Below, one piece after another: positions 21,138 to 25,284 of a stretch of DNA of 25,284 bases (position 1 is its first letter; each line of letters begins with the position of its first letter). Both the position numbers and the translations under genes were made by a program. The DNA is taken from NCBI GenBank assembly GCA_039190385.1, contig JBCCYD010000031.1:1-25284 (forward strand), in the 5' to 3' direction. Below the pieces are notes generated by a model that saw only the letters and a program-made list of their open reading frames with translations, did not search any database and was not told where the DNA came from. The DNA is from Xenococcus sp039190385. GTDB lineage: Bacteria > Cyanobacteriota > Cyanobacteriia > Cyanobacteriales > Xenococcaceae.

Positions 21138-23660
21138 ATGAGATTATTTTCTCCTATTACCTATATTATTCCTGCCCATGTCATTACAACAACTGTCCTA
21201 GGAGTTTGTCAACCAGTACTCGCTCAACAACTAACTTCGATAGTTAACCTACAAGTTAGAGAAACGGAAAATGGCATTGAGCTTATCGTCGAAACAGCCG
21301 ACGGCTCACAACCAGAATATGTTGAAACTCCTGGCGGGAATATTTTATATGTCGATTTAGTTGATGCTGAATTAAATTTGGCTTCAGGGAAAGATTTTCA
21401 AATTGATAATCCCACAGAAGAAATTAGTTCGATAACTGTATCAGAATCAGAAGAATTTCCTGGCAGCGTATCTATAGTTATTCAAGGGACACAAAGCCTA
21501 CCCCAAGTCCAACTGATAGCTAATCCTCAAGGTGGGATATTTAGCATTACGACTTCTCCAGCAACAGCCCAAACTACGCCTATTCCTCCGATAGATGATA
21601 CTTCCTCCGAGCAAGAAATTGAAATTTTAGTGCGAGGAGAAAGCGAAGATGATGATTATGCAGCTCGGGAAACTAGTATTGGTCGAGGAAGCCCCCAATC
21701 GGTCTTAGAAACTCCTCGATCTGTCCAAACCATCACCGATGAAGTAATTAAGGATCAAAAGATTAACAATATTAGTGAAATTACTCGTGTTGTCAGCGGT
21801 ATCAATCCAGGAACAGTAGCAGTTCAAGATCCAGGTTCAGCTTTTGTAATCCGTGGTTTTAGCGCCGTTTCAGGAAGAGAAAATCTCCTGCGTAATGGTT
21901 TAAGGGACGATACTATAAGATTGGTCTCTGGCATAGCTAATATTGAGCGTGTAGAAGTTTTAAAAGGCCCGGCATCGGTTCTTTTTGGACAGGGCATCGT
22001 GGGGGGCTCAATTAATTTAGTCACGAAAAAACCTTTGGATGAACCCTTTTATAACATTAATCTTACAGCAGGTAACTTTAGTACTTATCAGGGCAATATA
22101 GATTTTACAGCTCCTATCGATCCAAATGGAGATTTGGCTTATCGTCTCAATATTGCCTATGAAAATGAGGAGAGTTTCAAGAACTTTCAAGAGGAAGATT
22201 TTATCTTTACCGATCTCGTGGCGACTTTAGTCAAATCAGAACAGACGGAATTAAATGTTGGCATAGAGTATCAGAAGTCAAAATTTGAAGCAGCCGCACC
22301 ACAATTACCAGCCTCGGGAACAGTCGTTGACAATCCTTTCGGCGAAGTCGATATCGAAGACAACTTCGGAGAGCCATCCCTAGCCGAATCGGAGCAAACA
22401 GTGGTTCGATTAAGTTCAGATTTAGAGCATAAATTTAACGATAATTGGAAATTACAAAATCAGTTCTTAGCCTCTTTTCAGGAAATACCAGAGGGCATTG
22501 GTTTTGTCGGTGTGGGATTAGGCTCTGATAACCGTTCTTTTAGAAGAATCTTGAATGAAAATTTTTCTAGTAATGATGTTTATACTATCAATACTAATGT
22601 TGTTGGAGAATTTAATACGGGAACGATTGAGCATCAGCTATTAGTGGGATTAGAGTTTGCTAATCAAGAACAGACAGATCAGATTAATTTTCGACTTTTA
22701 GACGATATTGATATTTTCGATCCAGTTTATAGTCCCGATAGTGTTTCTTCTATTTCTATTCCATTTACCAATCAAGTAACAAGTTTTCAAGAAGTTGGGA
22801 TTTATCTTCAAGATCAAATTACGCTGGTTGATGGTCTGATTTTGGCTTTGGGAGGACGATACAACATTGCCGATAGTGAGTTTGAAGATGCAGTTGATCC
22901 CGATCTCAACAGCGATCGCGTTGACACTTCTTTTACTCCTAGCGCAGGAATAATTTATCAACCTACAGACAATATTTCTTTTTATGCTAGCTACGCCGAA
23001 TCTTTTTTGCCTAATGTTGGTAGAAGTCGAGAAACCGATCTCGAACTTGGTCAGACAATTTTAGGAGACGAGTTTGATCCTGAAGAGGGCAGACAGTTTG
23101 AGATTGGGGTAAAAGCTGAATTATTTGACGACAATATCCTAGCGACTTTAGCTTTATTTGATCTAAAAAGAACTAATGTGTTAAATCCACAAACTCTCTC
23201 TAGTAGTCAAGTTGGCGAACAAAAAAGTCGAGGCATTGAATTAGATATTGCAGGAGAAATCTTACCAGGATGGAAAATCATTTCCTCCTATGCTTATACT
23301 GATACCGAAATTGTCGATGATGAAGTGATTCCCGATGGCAACAGATTGCAAAATGTCCCCGAACATGCTTTTAGTATTTGGACTACCTACGATATTCAGC
23401 AGGGTAGTTTAGAGGGTTTGGGATTTGGTTTAGGATTTTTCTTTGAAGGGGAAAAACAAGGAGATCTGGAAAATAGTTTCTCTTTACCAAGTTATTTCCG
23501 TACTGATGCCGCCTTATTTTATGAGAGAGATCAATTCAAAGCCCAACTGAATGTTAAAAATCTCTTTGACATCAGATATTTTGAAAGTGCCCGAGACGAG
23601 TTTAGAGTCAATGCTGGTGCTCCTTTTACAATTTCAGGTACGGTATCTTTAGAATTCTAA
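21138..23660 (+). CDS. TonB-dependent siderophore receptor with N-terminal AMIN domain
   Basis: This 840-residue outer-membrane protein should import a ferric siderophore using TonB energy. A signal peptide ends near residue 29 (CQPVLA-QQ). An AMIN domain follows (~34-138), a feature typical of cyanobacterial siderophore receptors. After a linker comes a possible TonB box (EIEILVRG, 160-167), then the plug (~186-298) with SVLETPRSVQTITDEVI, FVIRGFSA and IERVEVLKGPASVLFGQ. The beta barrel runs to the C-terminus and ends TISGTVSLEF with the expected terminal Phe. Length and motif order match the FhuA/IutA type family. The ligand cannot be told from sequence. The MFS exporter starts 173 bases downstream on the same strand, a pairing often seen in siderophore loci. 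Confidence 0.92.
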   Translation: MRLFSPITYIIPAHVITTTVLGVCQPVLAQQLTSIVNLQVRETENGIELIVETADGSQPEYVETPGGNILYVDLVDAELNLASGKDFQIDNPTEEISSITVSESEEFPGSVSIVIQGTQSLPQVQLIANPQGGIFSITTSPATAQTTPIPPIDDTSSEQEIEILVRGESEDDDYAARETSIGRGSPQSVLETPRSVQTITDEVIKDQKINNISEITRVVSGINPGTVAVQDPGSAFVIRGFSAVSGRENLLRNGLRDDTIRLVSGIANIERVEVLKGPASVLFGQGIVGGSINLVTKKPLDEPFYNINLTAGNFSTYQGNIDFTAPIDPNGDLAYRLNIAYENEESFKNFQEEDFIFTDLVATLVKSEQTELNVGIEYQKSKFEAAAPQLPASGTVVDNPFGEVDIEDNFGEPSLAESEQTVVRLSSDLEHKFNDNWKLQNQFLASFQEIPEGIGFVGVGLGSDNRSFRRILNENFSSNDVYTINTNVVGEFNTGTIEHQLLVGLEFANQEQTDQINFRLLDDIDIFDPVYSPDSVSSISIPFTNQVTSFQEVGIYLQDQITLVDGLILALGGRYNIADSEFEDAVDPDLNSDRVDTSFTPSAGIIYQPTDNISFYASYAESFLPNVGRSRETDLELGQTILGDEFDPEEGRQFEIGVKAELFDDNILATLALFDLKRTNVLNPQTLSSSQVGEQKSRGIELDIAGEILPGWKIISSYAYTDTEIVDDEVIPDGNRLQNVPEHAFSIWTTYDIQQGSLEGLGFGLGFFFEGEKQGDLENSFSLPSYFRTDAALFYERDQFKAQLNVKNLFDIRYFESARDEFRVNAGAPFTISGTVSLEF

Positions 23661-23670
23661 TTTAATTAAG

Positions 23671-23777
23671 GGCGGGCGCAAGCCTTGCTTAATAAAGCGC
23701 AAGCCTTTAATCAAGGGCGCAAGCCTTTAATCAAGGGCGCAAGACTTTAATAAAGGGCGCAAGCCTTGCGCCCCTAC
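23671..23777. repeat. Tandem 20-bp repeat ending in a type B palindrome, between receptor and MFS genes
   Basis: About four units of the form AATCAAGGGCGCAAGCCTTT (23691-23708 shortened, 23709-23728, 23729-23748, 23749-23768), preceded by a partial unit. The last unit runs into a complete type B palindrome (23755-23777, GGGCGCAAG/CTTGCGCCC then CTAC). A pyrimidine-rich tract (TGCCCTCTGCTCCTCCGC) follows to ~23818. This is the only intergenic copy of repeats otherwise found inside the PKS genes. Confidence 0.8.
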
Positions 23778-23833
23778 ATATCTGCCCTCTGCTCCTCCGC
23801 TCCTCTACCCCTCTTGCCTTTATTTAATACAAA

Positions 23834-25123
23834 ATGCGAAAATTTATAATCCTCTGGCTTGGTCAATTAGTTTCTACTATCGGAAGCTTTATGACTATTT
23901 TTGCCGTAACTATTTGGGTTTGGGAGCAAACTGATTCAGCTACAGCTTTAAGTTTGATTGCCTTTTCTGCCCAATTTCCTCGGATTTTCATCACCTTTTT
24001 AGCTGGTATCATAATTGACCGCTTTAGTCGTAAAAGATTAATGATTTTAGGTGATACTAGTGCTATTTTAGCCACGATGGCAGTAGGAATTTTATACACC
24101 GCAGGTAATTTACAAATATGGCATTTGTGCCTCATCGTGGCCTTACAGGGAAGCTTTGGGCAAATTCAACAACTTGCCTATTCGGCATCTATTTCTTCTA
24201 TTGTTCCGGAAAAAGACCTAACTCGTGCCGGAAGTATGATTGCTGGTTTGGGTTATGGTTCCGCGATCGTAGCTCCTGCTTTAGCCGGTATTCTTTATCC
24301 CATAATAGATTTGGGAGGCATTGTTCTAATTGATGTTATTACCTTTAGCGCTGCAATATTGACATTACTCGCTACCAACATTCCTTCCCCGGTAAATAGG
24401 GCAAAAGCGAATCAAGAAACCATGAGCATTAAACAACAGCTTACCTTTGGTTTTCGCTATATATGGAACCATCCCCATCTTTTAGCTATGGCGATCGCGT
24501 TTACCATGTTTGCTATTCCCAACGATATCAATAGAGCATTGTATAATCCCATGATTCTCGCTCGTACTGGAGGAGATGCCGAGATTTTGGGCATCGTGAC
24601 TACTGTTGCGGGAATAGGTGGGGTTCTCGGAGCTTTAATAATTAGTGTTTGGGGCGGATTTAAAAATCGAGTAAAAGGAATGCTCAATGGTTTTATCGGT
24701 GCTGGAGTCGGTAAAGCGATTCTGGGACTGGGAACAGGCTTATCATTTTGGATTCCAGCGCAATTTTTTGCCACGATGAATACCCCTTTATATCTTAGTT
24801 CTAGTAATGCCATTTGGTATTCTAAAGTGCCACCAGAACTCCAGGGACGTGTTCTCTCTGCTGATCACCTAATTGGCTTGATTGTTTCCGCGACTTCAAC
24901 CTTAATTGCTGGCCCTCTTGCCGATTATGTTTTCGAGCCAGCTATGCAATCAGAGGGTATATTAGCTCCCGTCTTCAGTCCGATTTTTGGTACTGGTTCC
25001 GGTGCAGGAATGGCACTACTATATGTACTTACCGCAGTCTGGATGGCGATCGTTGGAGTAGTAGGTTATTTTAGACCTAGATTACAAGCAGTAGACTTAA
25101 ACCCAAAAGAAAATTTAAAATAA
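23834..25123 (+). CDS. MFS transporter, EntS-like (MFS_3) exporter, probably for a siderophore
   Basis: This 429-residue inner-membrane protein has about 12 hydrophobic segments. The motif A signature lies between helices 2 and 3 (AGIIIDRFSRKRLM, Gly58 to Met70), and a central cytoplasmic loop contains ANQETMSIKQQLTFGFRYIW. These features fit the enterobactin-exporter/MFS_3 branch, which expels small molecules by proton antiport. The second half contains PPELQGRVLSADHLIG, also typical of that branch. In cyanobacteria such genes often accompany TonB-dependent receptors, so siderophore export is a sensible guess; export of the PKS product or another drug-like compound is equally possible. The start at 23834 has no clear Shine-Dalgarno site. 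A repeat-filled gap of 173 bases separates it from the receptor gene. Confidence 0.87.
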   Translation: MRKFIILWLGQLVSTIGSFMTIFAVTIWVWEQTDSATALSLIAFSAQFPRIFITFLAGIIIDRFSRKRLMILGDTSAILATMAVGILYTAGNLQIWHLCLIVALQGSFGQIQQLAYSASISSIVPEKDLTRAGSMIAGLGYGSAIVAPALAGILYPIIDLGGIVLIDVITFSAAILTLLATNIPSPVNRAKANQETMSIKQQLTFGFRYIWNHPHLLAMAIAFTMFAIPNDINRALYNPMILARTGGDAEILGIVTTVAGIGGVLGALIISVWGGFKNRVKGMLNGFIGAGVGKAILGLGTGLSFWIPAQFFATMNTPLYLSSSNAIWYSKVPPELQGRVLSADHLIGLIVSATSTLIAGPLADYVFEPAMQSEGILAPVFSPIFGTGSGAGMALLYVLTAVWMAIVGVVGYFRPRLQAVDLNPKENLK

Positions 25124-25164
25124 ACGAATAAGGTAGAGGAAAATACCTCAATAATTCTCTTTGT

Positions 25165-25185
25165 ATAATTATTGACAATAATTAT
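25165..25185. promoter_or_regulatory. Perfect 10-bp-arm palindrome downstream of the MFS gene
   Basis: ATAATTATTG and CAATAATTAT flank a single A. Its composition recalls iron-box (Fur) type operators, and it could belong to the next gene beyond the window. AT-rich palindromes also arise by chance. Confidence 0.35.
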
Positions 25186-25284
25186 GATTAAATGTATCTT
25201 GTCTTCCTAGGTAGTACAAACTACTGAAGTTCTTACTTTTACCTATTGTAAAACCAGTCATAAAATAGTTTTGTTTATTGTTAA

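Noticed and set aside
23671..23777. Possible CRISPR array
   Set aside because: The ~20-bp units are directly adjacent, without unique spacers, and end in a palindrome that also occurs inside genes. No cas genes are present.

Overview
The window is cyanobacterial DNA, most likely from a species with a large, repeat-rich genome. It is AT-rich and dotted with the octamer GCGATCGC and its near variants (the cyanobacterial HIP1 repeat). It carries a Uma2 nuclease, a TonB-dependent receptor with an N-terminal AMIN domain, and short palindromic and purine-rich repeats of the kind common in cyanobacteria. No rRNA, tRNA, CRISPR array or complete insertion sequence was seen.

Layout. Positions 1-1700 are a small defence/toxin-antitoxin patch: a Uma2 family protein cut by the window edge, a ribbon-helix-helix type antitoxin gene split by a 103-bp TA-flanked miniature element, and a UPF0175/DUF3368-PIN toxin-antitoxin pair. 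A protein-kinase-like gene follows (1918-2940, +). It lies between two direct copies of the last ~78 bp of a polyketide synthase (PKS) gene.

Positions 2923-20734 (minus strand) are a tightly coupled three-gene operon. In transcription order it is a fatty acyl-AMP ligase fused to an acyl carrier protein (FAAL-ACP), PKS1 and PKS2. Each PKS is one fully reducing, methylating module: KS-AT-DH-cMT-ER-KR-ACP. The stop and start codons overlap at both junctions. The expected logic is that a fatty acid is adenylated and loaded on the FAAL ACP, then PKS1 and PKS2 each add a malonyl unit with alpha-methylation and reduction. That would give a methyl-branched lipid chain. No thioesterase or reductase release domain is present. 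PKS2 is interrupted by a single in-frame TGA inside its ER domain, where PKS1 has a glycine codon.

A 403-bp intergenic region separates this operon from a divergent pair on the plus strand: a siderophore-type TonB-dependent receptor (21138-23660) and an EntS-like MFS exporter (23834-25123). A link between the lipid made by the PKSs and iron uptake is only suggested by position.

The most distinctive feature is that the PKS operon is full of small repeats inserted in frame. These are 28-bp palindromes read as VETLHATSL-like peptides, GC-rich palindromes read as GRKPC-like peptides, a 167-bp GC-rich composite insert, and purine-rich low-complexity tracts. Nearly all fall in linkers or surface-loop positions of the megasynthases.
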